This document shows, piece after piece, positions 17,795 to 26,068 of a DNA stretch of 35,331 nt (positions are counted from its first letter, which is position 1; every line of letters starts with the position of its first letter). Both the position numbers and the translations under genes were made by a program. This DNA is from DASZXJ01 sp035545895 (lineage in GTDB: Bacteria > Planctomycetota > Phycisphaerae > Tepidisphaerales > Tepidisphaeraceae), in the NCBI GenBank assembly GCA_035545895.1, contig DASZXJ010000122.1:1-35331 (forward strand), given 5' to 3'. The notes under the pieces were generated by a model that ran no database searches, was not told where the DNA came from, and worked only from the letters and a program-made list of their open reading frames with translations.

Positions 17795-17866
17795 ATGTTG
17801 CTCTTTAGAAACAGGCCATTCGATATTCTTTGCCGTCTCATGAAAACGGCCGCCTGTACCTACTGA
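17795..17866 (+). CDS. Candidate 23-residue leader peptide with two cysteine codons
   Basis: This small ORF begins about 20 bases after the predicted transcript start. AGGA lies 6 bases before its ATG, an ideal Shine-Dalgarno. The peptide begins MLLFRNRPFD and ends MKTAACTY; cysteines are residues 13 and 21. It lies in the 5' leader of an operon for cysteine and methionine synthesis. Codons 17-19 contain AAACGGC, complementary to the 5' arm of the downstream hairpin. These features fit an attenuator leader peptide. Its translation and role are inference; it may be a chance ORF. Confidence 0.5.
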   Translation: MLLFRNRPFDILCRLMKTAACTY

Positions 17867-17904
17867 TTCTCATATTCAACCGAGTTTTATCCCTTCAGAC
17901 CATG

Positions 17905-17945
17905 CCGTTTGAGTGATGCACTTTAATGTGCGTCCGAACGGTTTT
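17905..17945 (+). terminator. Leader hairpin with T-run, candidate attenuator terminator
   Basis: CCGTTTG (17905-17911) pairs with CGAACGG (17935-17941), including one G-U. After a three-base bulge the stem continues as GATGCAC (17915-17921) with GTGCGTC (17928-17934), giving a six-base loop and 14 pairs in all. Four T follow (17942-17945). It lies 38 bases after the leader ORF and 10 bases before the AAAGGA of the DUF3034 gene. The short T-run makes it a weak intrinsic terminator. Confidence 0.5.
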
Positions 17946-17967
17946 ACATCCAATCAAAGGACTAGAT

Positions 17968-18888
17968 ATGCCTTTTAATGTATTGACTATGCGTCAAATC
18001 GTGGCAGCGGGATTCGCTGCGGTCGGCCTGTTTTCAGCCATTGCAGGAGCCGAGCCCCCTCCGCTTCCATTTCATACCATTGAAGGGTATGGCGGTGGGG
18101 CAATTACGCCCATGGCGTACCTCGTTAACGGCGGCAGCAAGGACCAGCCTTTCGGATTGCCTGCCGCTGCGTTCTCTTACGTGAATCTCGGGCAGAAGGA
18201 TCTCGAGGCTTTAACCCTTACCGAAACACTGTATGGCCGGCTCGAAATCGGCTATGGCGTCGATCGTCTTGGACTGGGAAAGCTGCCCGACGACATCAAG
18301 GACGCTACGACTGTTGACATCAAACGTGACGACGTTTACCTGCACAATCTCAACTTGCGATTTCTTGCCATCGAGGAGAACCGCTTCGGCGCATACACGC
18401 CGGCTGTCACCACTGGCGTTCATTTCAAATATAACGAGGGCATTGATTCGATCGACCATCGTCTCGGCGGGGCGCTGACGAACATCGGCTATGACCGCGA
18501 TTGGGGGGTGGATTTCACGGCCACCGCGACCAAGACATTCGCCAATGTTTTTGGCCGGCCGCTCATACTCACGGGCGGCCTTCGCGCCAGCCAGGCGGCA
18601 CAGATTGGCGCGTTGGGGTTCGGCAATGACTATGTCTTCACTTTCGAAGGCAATGTCGCTTACCTTCCAACCGATTGGCTCCTGTTGGCCTATGAGTTCC
18701 GGCAAAAGTCGAATCCGTACGACAAGATTCCCGGTCTGGTTGGCGACGAGGACAACTGGCACGCCATCGACGCCAGCCTGATCATCGCTCCGCATGCAAC
18801 CATCGTGGCGGGCTATGGTGTGTTCGGCAACCTCGCCAATGCCGATGCCAATTCCGCCTGGTGGTTGCAATTCAAATATGAGTTCTGA
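17968..18888 (+). CDS. DUF3034 family protein, predicted outer-membrane beta-barrel
   Basis: The 306-residue protein has a signal peptide (about 1-28, ending near GAEP). The mature part is rich in alternating aromatic and polar strands and ends in WWLQFKYEF, with the C-terminal phenylalanine typical of outer-membrane barrels. The start GYGGGAITPMAYLVNGG and the body match the DUF3034 family as I recall it. No function has been assigned to this family. ATG 17968 has AAAGGA 6 bases upstream; 14 earlier codons in the frame fall in the leader hairpin. Because it is first in a transcript with cysK, metY and metX, a channel for a sulfur compound is a fair guess. Confidence 0.8.
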   Translation: MPFNVLTMRQIVAAGFAAVGLFSAIAGAEPPPLPFHTIEGYGGGAITPMAYLVNGGSKDQPFGLPAAAFSYVNLGQKDLEALTLTETLYGRLEIGYGVDRLGLGKLPDDIKDATTVDIKRDDVYLHNLNLRFLAIEENRFGAYTPAVTTGVHFKYNEGIDSIDHRLGGALTNIGYDRDWGVDFTATATKTFANVFGRPLILTGGLRASQAAQIGALGFGNDYVFTFEGNVAYLPTDWLLLAYEFRQKSNPYDKIPGLVGDEDNWHAIDASLIIAPHATIVAGYGVFGNLANADANSAWWLQFKYEF

Positions 18889-18904
18889 TCTCCTTCCTGA
18901 AGAG

Positions 18905-18939
18905 CCGGGCGTGCGACGTTTGGTTGTCGCACGGCCCGG
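18905..18939 (+). promoter_or_regulatory. Strong intercistronic hairpin between DUF3034 gene and cysK
   Basis: CCGGGC-GTGCGAC (18905-18917) pairs with GTCGCAC-G-GCCCGG (18926-18939): 13 pairs, one bulged G and an 8-base loop. No T-run follows, so it is more likely an mRNA processing or stability element that sets unequal expression of the barrel and the enzymes than a terminator. Confidence 0.6.
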
Positions 18940-18967
18940 ACGAAGGAAATCCTGTTGGAGTAACAGC

Positions 18968-19921
18968 ATGTCACATGGAAAAATCTACAACAACATCACT
19001 CAAACGACGTTCAATACACCGTTGGTCAAGCTCTCGAAGATGGTTCCCGAAGGTACCGCCACGGTGCTGGTGAAGCTTGAGTTTTTCAACCCGCTGGCCA
19101 GCGTAAAAGACCGCATCGGCCGTGCCATGATCGAAGATGCCGAAGAAAAGGGAATTCTTAACGCGCATACGCAAATCATCGAGCCGACCAGCGGCAATAC
19201 GGGCATTGCGCTGGCATTCGTCGCAGCTGCGCGGGGATACGATTTGACGCTCACCATGCCCGAATCGATGAGCCTGGAACGACGGGCCCTGCTGAAATTT
19301 CTCGGCGCCAAGCTTGTCCTCACTCCTGCTGCTGAGGGAATGAAAGGCGCGATCAACAAGGCTGTCGAGTTGGCTGCTTCCACTCCCAATAGCTGGATTC
19401 CCCAGCAATTCGACAATCCAGCCAATCCGGCCGTTCACGAAAGCACGACCGGCCCGGAGATTTGGGAAGACACCGACGGCAAGGCCGACATCCTTGTTGC
19501 AGGCGTCGGTACGGGAGGCACGATCACTGGCGTTACACGGCATATCAGATCCAGAAATCGCGACTTCCGCGCCATCGCCGTCGAACCGGCTGATTCGCCG
19601 GTGATTTCCGGCGGCAAAGCAGGGCCTCACAAAATTCAGGGCATCGGCGCTGGATTCGTCCCGAAAAATCTCGACATCACGCTGTTGTCGGGCGTTGAAA
19701 CCGTGACCAACGATCAGGCTGTCGAAACCGCCCGAAAACTCGCTAGGCTCGAGGGCATCCCCGGAGGCATCAGCAGCGGCGCCAACGTCGCCGTTGCACT
19801 TCGATTGGCATCACAGGCGGAAAATCGAGGCAAAACCATCGTCACAATCATCCCCAGCTTTTCCGAGCGTTATCTCTCGACGGTGCTCTTCCCCCCGGCA
19901 TCGTCGCCGACAAGCAACTGA
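18968..19921 (+). CDS. cysK: Cysteine synthase (O-acetylserine sulfhydrylase)
   Basis: This PLP enzyme makes cysteine from O-acetylserine and sulfide. It has 317 residues. The PLP lysine is K47 in NPLASVKDRIG. The substrate loop is EPTSGNTGIALA, the phosphate-binding loop GVGTGGTITG, and ISSGAN lies in the C-terminal part. GGAG sits 8 bases before ATG 18968; longer frames upstream run through the intercistronic hairpin and are not coding. It is the second large gene of the sulfur operon. Confidence 0.95.
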   Translation: MSHGKIYNNITQTTFNTPLVKLSKMVPEGTATVLVKLEFFNPLASVKDRIGRAMIEDAEEKGILNAHTQIIEPTSGNTGIALAFVAAARGYDLTLTMPESMSLERRALLKFLGAKLVLTPAAEGMKGAINKAVELAASTPNSWIPQQFDNPANPAVHESTTGPEIWEDTDGKADILVAGVGTGGTITGVTRHIRSRNRDFRAIAVEPADSPVISGGKAGPHKIQGIGAGFVPKNLDITLLSGVETVTNDQAVETARKLARLEGIPGGISSGANVAVALRLASQAENRGKTIVTIIPSFSERYLSTVLFPPASSPTSN

Positions 19922-19944
19922 CCAGAACTGAAAGGACTCTCATC

Positions 19945-21249
19945 ATGTCAATCCCACGACCACAGCATCTTGGCACACTCGCTTTGCACGCAGGGCAGCA
20001 GAAGGATCCGGCGACCAATGCCCGCGCCGTGCCGATTTACGCGACAACCTCGTATCTGTTCAACGACACCGACCACGCCGCCAATTTGTTTGGCCTGCGC
20101 GAATTCGGCAACATTTATTCGCGGCTGATGAACCCCACCAACGACGTGCTGGAGAAGAGGCTGGCCGCGCTCGATGGCGGGGCGGGCGCGCTCGCGCTGG
20201 CGTCGGGGCAAGCCGCCATCACCGCTTCGCTGCTCACCATCGCCCATAGCGGGCAAAATTTCATCTCCGCCAATAGCTTGTATGGAGGCACATGGACGTT
20301 ATTCACGCAGACGTTTTCCAAGCTCGGAATCGAAGTTCGCTATTTTGATCCTGCCAAGCCTGAAACCCTTGGCAAACTCGTCGATGCAAAGACTCGTGCC
20401 GTCTACATTGAAACCCCGGGCAATCCCAAGAACGATGTTGCGGACTATCGCAAGATCACCGATCTTGCTCACAGCCACGGGTTGCCGACGATCGTCGATA
20501 ACACCGTGCTTACGCCGGCGCTGTTCCGTCCGATCGAGCATGGGTTCGACATCGTCGTTTACTCGACAACCAAATTCATAGGTGGGCACGGCGTGCATGT
20601 CGGTGGGGCGATTGTTGACAGCGGAAAATTCCCCTGGGCAAATAACCCGAAAAAATGGCCGGAATTCACCGCGCCTTCGCCCTCGTATCATGGGATGGTC
20701 TTTGAAGAAGCACTGCGTCCCATCGGAAACATTGCATACATCATTCACATCCGCACTCACTGGCTGCGCGATACCGGCGCGTGCCAAAGTCCATTCGCAT
20801 CTTTCCTTACGCTGCTGGGGCTGGAGACGCTTCATCTGAGGCTGGAGAGGCATTCCCGTAATGCGCTGGAGGTCGCCAAGTTCCTCAGCGGGCATCCGGC
20901 CGTATTGTGGGTGAATTATCCTGGCCTACCGGAACACCCGGATGCCGCCAACGCGCGCAAATATCTTCCTGATGGACAGGGCGCGATCGTTGGCTTCGGC
21001 ATCAAAGGAGGCAGGGATGCGGGCGCGAAACTCATCAATGGCGTCAAGCTGTTCAGTCATTTGGCCAATATCGGCGATGCGAAGTCCTTGATTATTCATC
21101 CAGCGACCACCACGCACTCTCAATTGACTCCCGAAGAGCAGCTTCAAACCGGCGTGACGCCGGAATTTGTGCGGCTGTCCATCGGCATCGAAGACGTGCG
21201 CGACATCATCGCCGACCTGGATCAGGCGTTGAAGGCGTCACAGGCATGA
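19945..21249 (+). CDS. metY: O-acetylhomoserine aminocarboxypropyltransferase (sulfhydrylase)
   Basis: The enzyme joins O-acetylhomoserine with sulfide (or methanethiol) to give homocysteine (or methionine). It has 434 residues, the usual MetY length. Landmarks are the N-terminal FGLREFGNIYSRLMNPTNDVLEKR, the DNT motif VDNTVLTPALFRP, and the PLP lysine K210 in YSTTKFIGGHG. The C-terminal FVRLSIGIEDVRDIIADLDQAL is standard for the Cys/Met metabolism PLP family. AAAGGA precedes the ATG. It overlaps metX by ATGA, so the two are translationally coupled and supply product and substrate to each other. Confidence 0.95.
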   Translation: MSIPRPQHLGTLALHAGQQKDPATNARAVPIYATTSYLFNDTDHAANLFGLREFGNIYSRLMNPTNDVLEKRLAALDGGAGALALASGQAAITASLLTIAHSGQNFISANSLYGGTWTLFTQTFSKLGIEVRYFDPAKPETLGKLVDAKTRAVYIETPGNPKNDVADYRKITDLAHSHGLPTIVDNTVLTPALFRPIEHGFDIVVYSTTKFIGGHGVHVGGAIVDSGKFPWANNPKKWPEFTAPSPSYHGMVFEEALRPIGNIAYIIHIRTHWLRDTGACQSPFASFLTLLGLETLHLRLERHSRNALEVAKFLSGHPAVLWVNYPGLPEHPDAANARKYLPDGQGAIVGFGIKGGRDAGAKLINGVKLFSHLANIGDAKSLIIHPATTTHSQLTPEEQLQTGVTPEFVRLSIGIEDVRDIIADLDQALKASQA

Positions 21250-22403
21250 ACGAATTCAGCCAAGCCCAGCTCACATCGAGCGATTCGCATCGCAGTGCAT
21301 CTGCGCTGCGGTATGCGCGTTCGGCGACGTTCGACGAACCGCTCGAGTTGGAGTTGGGTGCCCGTTTGCCGTCCGTCACCGTGGCATACGAGACATACGG
21401 GGAGTTGTCGCCGGCACGCGACAATGCAGTGCTGATTTGTCATGCGCTGTCGGGCGATTCGCATGTCGCGCGACATACTGGCCACGACGATCCCGGCTGG
21501 TGGGAGGCGATGGTCGGTCCCGGCAAAGCCATCGACACCGGCCGCTGCTTCGTTATTTGTCCCAATGTTCTGGGCGGCTGTCGTGGCACGACCGGACCAG
21601 GCTCGATCAATCCCGCGACTCACCGCCGCTATGCCGCTCAGTTTCCGCCGATCACCGTCGCCGACACCGTCGATGTACAGCGACGGCTCATCGATTCACT
21701 CGGAATCGAAAACCTGATGGCGGTGATAGGCGGATCGATGGGCGGGCAACAGGCCATCGCCTGGGCCGTCCGATATCCGCAGCGCGTGCGCGACTGCATC
21801 GCGATCGCAACCTCCTCGCGCCTAACCAGCCAGGCCTTGGCATTCGACGTCATTGGTCGCAATGCAATTCGATCCGATCCGAATTTCAATGGAGGAGACT
21901 ATTACGATCTTCCGCAACGGCCGTTCGTTGGATTGGCGCTGGCGAGAATGATCGCTCACGTTACATATCTCTCACACGATGCGATGGCGACAAAATTCGA
22001 CGTCAACCGCACCCAGCCGCATTCGATCACTACTCAATTTGAAAAATGCTTTTCCGTTGGCTCATATCTGGCCTACCAAGCCGACCGTTTCGTCGAGCGG
22101 TTTGACGCCAACAGTTACCTTGTCCTGAGCCTGATGATGGACCAATTTGATTTGGAGCGCGCGGGTACGCTGTTGCGGAAGTCGCTGGCGCCGGCGCAAT
22201 GCCGCTGGCTCGTCATCAGTTTCACCAGCGATTGGCTTTTTCCGCCGGCACAAAGTCAGCAGATTGTCGATGCCCTGCGTGAAAATGCCCAGCCGGTTTC
22301 GTACCTGAACGTACCCACTTCTTCGGGTCATGATGCATTTCTACTGCCCGATTCGCTTGATCTTTATGGTGAACATGTTCGTAATTTTCTCCAAGGCGTT
22401 TGA
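21246..22403 (+). CDS. metX: Homoserine O-acetyltransferase
   Basis: The product transfers an acyl group, probably acetyl from acetyl-CoA, to homoserine, giving the substrate for MetY. It is a 385-residue alpha/beta hydrolase-fold protein. The nucleophile S164 is in GGSMGGQQAIAW. The Asp lies in SDWLFPPAQS and the His in SSGHDAFLLP. Early family blocks YETYGELS and NVLGGCRGTTGPGS are present. MetX proteins can be acetyl- or succinyl-specific; pairing with MetY favours O-acetylation or at least direct sulfhydrylation. No metW follows, unlike in many proteobacteria. Confidence 0.94.
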   Translation: MNEFSQAQLTSSDSHRSASALRYARSATFDEPLELELGARLPSVTVAYETYGELSPARDNAVLICHALSGDSHVARHTGHDDPGWWEAMVGPGKAIDTGRCFVICPNVLGGCRGTTGPGSINPATHRRYAAQFPPITVADTVDVQRRLIDSLGIENLMAVIGGSMGGQQAIAWAVRYPQRVRDCIAIATSSRLTSQALAFDVIGRNAIRSDPNFNGGDYYDLPQRPFVGLALARMIAHVTYLSHDAMATKFDVNRTQPHSITTQFEKCFSVGSYLAYQADRFVERFDANSYLVLSLMMDQFDLERAGTLLRKSLAPAQCRWLVISFTSDWLFPPAQSQQIVDALRENAQPVSYLNVPTSSGHDAFLLPDSLDLYGEHVRNFLQGV

Positions 22404-22614
22404 TTGCCCACTTCGCAGCGTTCTGTCCGCTCCATGCCCTGATCCCATGTGGAATTCCCGGAATGCGGTTTTGCTGCGCCCAATCCGTTACAATATGCTC
22501 CAGGAGAAACTCGACGCCGCCAGGAGCGCTAGGTTGCTCAGCGAACAGCGCGACGAGTCGCCCGCACGCGCGGCTACCAATTCGTCCAACCGTCCGTAAA
22601 ATCTTCTGAATCCT
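22404..22614. other. Intergenic region metX-GH127
   Basis: No convincing gene is present. A 50-codon frame (22447-22599) lacks a Shine-Dalgarno. TACAAT at 22489-22494 could be a -10 for the GH127 gene but has no matching -35. No hairpin terminator was seen. Confidence 0.4.
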
Positions 22615-24609
22615 ATGAATCACCAGCCCATCAAACCTCTGGATTTCCCACAGCTTTCTCGTCGGCAACTTCTAATCAGCATGGCCGCCAGCGCTGCCGT
22701 TGCAGCGATTGGCGGATGCGCTTCGAACAAAGCAGCCACAACGTTGCCGCAGCCCTCTCCACTGGCCGAAGGACGCATCCAGCGCGCAGTCGCACCGGCG
22801 GTTCAATCATTTGATCTGAAAGAGGTGCGCCTGCTTGATGGTCCGTTCCTTGATGCGCAAAAGCGTGATGAAAAATACCTGCTCTCGCTGGAACCGGATC
22901 GCATGCTCGCGAACTTCCGCACCAACGCGGGCCTGCAACCCAAAGCGCCGGTCTATGGAGGTTGGGAATCGGTTCAAACCTGGGCGGATATCCGCGCGCA
23001 CGGCCACACGCTCGGTCACTATCTAACCGCTTGTGCACTGATGTATGCCTCGACCGGCGACAAGCGATTCAAGGATCGCTGCGATTACATCGTCGCCGAT
23101 CTTCAGGACTGTCAAAATGCCGGCAAAACCGGGGTGATTTGCGCATTTCCCGACAAGACCGCGCAATTTGAGAACGCCGTCGCTGGTCGGCGCGTCATCG
23201 GCGTGCCGTGGTACACCACTCACAAAGTCATGGCCGGCCTACGCGATGCTTATATCTACTGCGACAACAAAACCGCGCTCGAGGTGCTGGTCAAATTCTG
23301 CGACTGGACCCAGTCCATCACCCAGAACATGAGCGATGCCGCTTTCCAACGCATGCTCAACACAGAGCACGGCGGCATGAATGAGGTACTGGCCGATGTT
23401 TATGTGCTGACCGGTGACGAGAAATATCTCAACCTCTCCCAGCGGTTTTGCCATCTTGCAGTGCTCGATCCGCTCGCAGGCCGGACCGATCGCCTGAATG
23501 GGCTGCATTCCAACACGCAGATTCCCAAGATCGTCGGCTTTGAACGCCTTTACACGCTGACCGGCCAAGACAGCCATCACACGGCTGCCGACTTTTTCTG
23601 GCAGACGATTGTCAACAACCGCTCGTTCGTCACCGGCGGCAATGGTGACAACGAGCATTTCTTCCCGCCGGCCGACTTTGCGAGACACCTTACCTCCGCC
23701 AAGACGATGGAAACCTGCTGCTCGCACAACATGCTGCGGCTGACGCGCGCTCTGTTTGAAATCGACCCCGTTACCCACTATGCCGATTACTACGAGCGCA
23801 CGTTGTACAACTGCATTCTCGCCTCACAGGACCCGGATTCGGGCATGATGACTTATTTCCAGCCCACTCGGCCGGGTTATTTCAAACCGTATTGCACGCC
23901 GATCGATTCCTTCTGGTGCTGCACCGGCACGGGAATGGAAAACCATGCCAAGTATGGCGATTCAATTTATTTTCACTCGGCCGATGCGCTTTACGTCAAT
24001 CTTTTCATCCCGTCCCGGCTCGACTGGAAAGCAAAACGCCTGACGCTGACGCAGGCCACGCGTTTTCCCGACGAGTCGCGAACGTCGCTGCAAATCAAAA
24101 CTTCGTCGCCGACTCGTTTTGCACTGAACATCCGCCATCCCGGCTGGTGCAAACTCGTCACCGTCAAGGTGAATGGAGCCGTGCAAACCGCCTCGCAAGC
24201 ACCGGGCTCGTATATCGTTATCGATCGAACCTGGCGCGACGGAGATCGCGTTGAAGTGGAATTGCCCATGACCTTGCGCAGCGAATTCCTGCCTGGCTCT
24301 GCCGATACTGTGGCGATGGTGTATGGCCCGATCGTGCTGGCGGGCAAGCTGGGCCGTCAGGGGCTCGCGCCCGGTGAAGACATCGTCGTCAACGAGCGCA
24401 CGATCGGCACGCAGCACAATGACCCGATCGATGTTCCCGCGCTGGCGGGTGAGCCGGGGAACATTGTCGATCAATTCAACCCTTCTGCCGGTGAGTCGCT
24501 CACATTTTCCGCGCCGGCCGCGGGACGAACGGAACGCCTGAGCTTTGTCCCCTATTTCCGGATTGCTCACGAGCGATACAGCCTCTACTGGAAATGCGCC
24601 CATGCTTAG
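22615..24609 (+). CDS. GH127-type beta-L-arabinofuranosidase (DUF1680), exported
   Basis: The 664-residue protein has a twin-arginine motif (SRRQLL, R16-R17), a hydrophobic stretch and a lipobox AIGGC (C35), so it is probably a Tat-exported lipoprotein. The alpha/alpha barrel of GH127 follows, with HTLGHYLTACALMY, NTEHGGMNEVLADVY and GNGDNEHFFPP. GH127 uses a zinc-bound cysteine nucleophile; the matching residues here are E366 and C368 (ETCC) and C435-C436 (WCCTGTG). A C-terminal beta domain runs from about 460. The expected activity is release of beta-L-arabinofuranose from arabinan, extensin or related side chains; related families GH137-GH146 share this fold, so the exact linkage is uncertain. 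Confidence 0.9.
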   Translation: MNHQPIKPLDFPQLSRRQLLISMAASAAVAAIGGCASNKAATTLPQPSPLAEGRIQRAVAPAVQSFDLKEVRLLDGPFLDAQKRDEKYLLSLEPDRMLANFRTNAGLQPKAPVYGGWESVQTWADIRAHGHTLGHYLTACALMYASTGDKRFKDRCDYIVADLQDCQNAGKTGVICAFPDKTAQFENAVAGRRVIGVPWYTTHKVMAGLRDAYIYCDNKTALEVLVKFCDWTQSITQNMSDAAFQRMLNTEHGGMNEVLADVYVLTGDEKYLNLSQRFCHLAVLDPLAGRTDRLNGLHSNTQIPKIVGFERLYTLTGQDSHHTAADFFWQTIVNNRSFVTGGNGDNEHFFPPADFARHLTSAKTMETCCSHNMLRLTRALFEIDPVTHYADYYERTLYNCILASQDPDSGMMTYFQPTRPGYFKPYCTPIDSFWCCTGTGMENHAKYGDSIYFHSADALYVNLFIPSRLDWKAKRLTLTQATRFPDESRTSLQIKTSSPTRFALNIRHPGWCKLVTVKVNGAVQTASQAPGSYIVIDRTWRDGDRVEVELPMTLRSEFLPGSADTVAMVYGPIVLAGKLGRQGLAPGEDIVVNERTIGTQHNDPIDVPALAGEPGNIVDQFNPSAGESLTFSAPAAGRTERLSFVPYFRIAHERYSLYWKCAHA

Positions 24610-24720
24610 AATTCTGGCTGCTGTTTTCCGGGATTCAGTTGGCACAACCTGCGCGGCTGGGCGAGAGATTTCTTTTGTCAGAATACAAAGCAGAGTCAAC
24701 GGCAGGTCAAAAATAGCGTC

Positions 24721-24771
24721 CACGAATGCACACGAATCGACACGAATTAAAAAAATTCGTGAAAATTCGTG
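24721..24771. repeat. CACGAAT direct and inverted repeat array with 10-base period
   Basis: CACGAAT occurs at 24721, 24731 and 24741, and its reverse complement ATTCGTG at 24755 and 24765. The spacing between copies is exactly 10 bases within each set. Inner copies form a 7-bp stem. It lies between two convergent genes and may serve as a bidirectional terminator or dispersed repeat. Confidence 0.85.
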
Positions 24772-24777
24772 GATGAA

Positions 24778-25836
24778 TTACATCCCCGTCGGGTTCGCCG
24801 CCGGCTGCGTTGCCGGCGCGTATTTATTGCGGTTGCACACCGGTTTGCCGTCCGCGCCCATTTCCAATTCGGCCAGTTGCATGACGGTTTGATTGCCCTG
24901 ATGCGTGAAATAGTAAACCAGGCATTGCTGCGAATCGCCCTGGCCTTGCAGCACAATTCCCGGGTGATGGCCGACATTGTTGTCTCTGGGCCGCGTGCCG
25001 TCGCGCGCGCCGAGAATCGTCGTGACATTCTTCCAGCCGTCGATTCCATTTTCCGATGTATAAATTCGCAAACCGCGGTTGCTCACAGCATCGACCATCA
25101 TCCACCATTTACCGCGCCAGAAAAATGGAAACGGCGCTTCCTGGCTGCCGTCGGGGCTGACGACTTTGGCGTTGGTCCAATTGTCCAGGTCCTTGCTTTC
25201 CGATCGCGTGGTGCGTGAGCCGGCAGCTTCGTCCTTGTAGACCATGTACCACGTGTCGTTCACCTTATAGACGGTCGCATCGATCACGCGATCGGACGAG
25301 AGCTTGGCCGTCGAGACATATTTGAAATTCACGCCATCTTCACTGGCGAAATGCATGATATTTCGCTTGCCGGTCCAGTTGGTGTAGACGCCATCCACCG
25401 CCGTCACGAACATGTGCATGATGTTGTTTTCCCAAAGGAAACACGGCGCCCACCAGGTGATGCCCGGCTCGGGGCCGGCGCCTTTGGCCGCCATTGGGTC
25501 GGTCAGATCGTGATCGCCCTTGGCGGTGCCGAGATAGGTCCAGTGAATCCCGTCCGGCGCCGTCGCGATGCCAATGGCCGAGCCGTGCACCCAATCCACG
25601 CCGTTGGGGTTCGCCAGCGTGGCGCGGCGCTGCGTGTAATACATGAACCATTGATTCCTGGCGGGGTTCCAAATGACAAATGGATCGGTCGCGCCGTGAA
25701 ACACCGGATCATCAAACAGCGGAGCAGAGGCTTGGCTGACGTCAATCATCGACGGCGTCGCGGTCTGAACTGCGGCCAGTTCAGCCACGGCAAAAAGCAG
25801 CACGAGCGATCCCAACAAGTTTCGAAGTGTTTGCAC
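24778..25836 (-). CDS. Secreted GH43-like five-bladed propeller protein
   Basis: This 352-residue predicted secreted protein has the repeat pattern of GH43/GH117/GH32-type beta-propellers. The signal peptide covers about residues 1-25. The first blade carries GATDPFVIWNPARNQWFMYY with D51 as the likely general base. Later blades contain WWAPCFLWENNIMHMF, DATVYKVNDTWYMVYKDE and QEAPFPFFWRGKWWMMVDA, whose acidic residues occupy the positions of the pKa modulator and general acid. Arabinan or another plant glycan is the likely substrate, from the GH127 neighbour. GTG 25836 is chosen because GGAGGA lies 7 bases upstream and the signal peptide starts there; a longer open frame to 25914 lacks both. 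Confidence 0.78.
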   Translation of the reverse strand: MQTLRNLLGSLVLLFAVAELAAVQTATPSMIDVSQASAPLFDDPVFHGATDPFVIWNPARNQWFMYYTQRRATLANPNGVDWVHGSAIGIATAPDGIHWTYLGTAKGDHDLTDPMAAKGAGPEPGITWWAPCFLWENNIMHMFVTAVDGVYTNWTGKRNIMHFASEDGVNFKYVSTAKLSSDRVIDATVYKVNDTWYMVYKDEAAGSRTTRSESKDLDNWTNAKVVSPDGSQEAPFPFFWRGKWWMMVDAVSNRGLRIYTSENGIDGWKNVTTILGARDGTRPRDNNVGHHPGIVLQGQGDSQQCLVYYFTHQGNQTVMQLAELEMGADGKPVCNRNKYAPATQPAANPTGM

Positions 25837-25866
25837 GGGCGATTCCTCCGCTGAAAGTCCTGAGGC

Positions 25867-25895
25867 AATATAACCGCACCGCAACTGGCAGGTAA
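25867..25895 (-). promoter_or_regulatory. Possible promoter of the GH43-like gene
   Basis: On the minus strand, TTACCT (25895-25890), 17 bases, then TATATT (25872-25867). The -35 is poor (3 of 6 matches) and the -10 good. Confidence 0.3.
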
Positions 25896-26068
25896 GCAAT
25901 CGGTGACATGGCATTTCCGGGCCACGTCAATGGCTCGCATGAGTCCGGTAACACCAGCAAGCCAAGATTTTTTCAATCATCCCTGCTATCCGCTAAACGC
26001 CGCCCCCTATTGCGACGATTTGACTCTCAGTAAGTGCGCACAGACCCTTATTTTTCGCGGAAAAACCG

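Noticed and set aside
17776..17967. SAM riboswitch in the leader of the sulfur operon
   Set aside because: I looked for the conserved SAM-I and SAM-II core sequences and four-way junction layout and did not see them.
22447..22599. A 50-codon ORF between metX and the GH127 gene
   Set aside because: There is no Shine-Dalgarno, no leaderless promoter and no recognisable product; it stays possible but unsupported.
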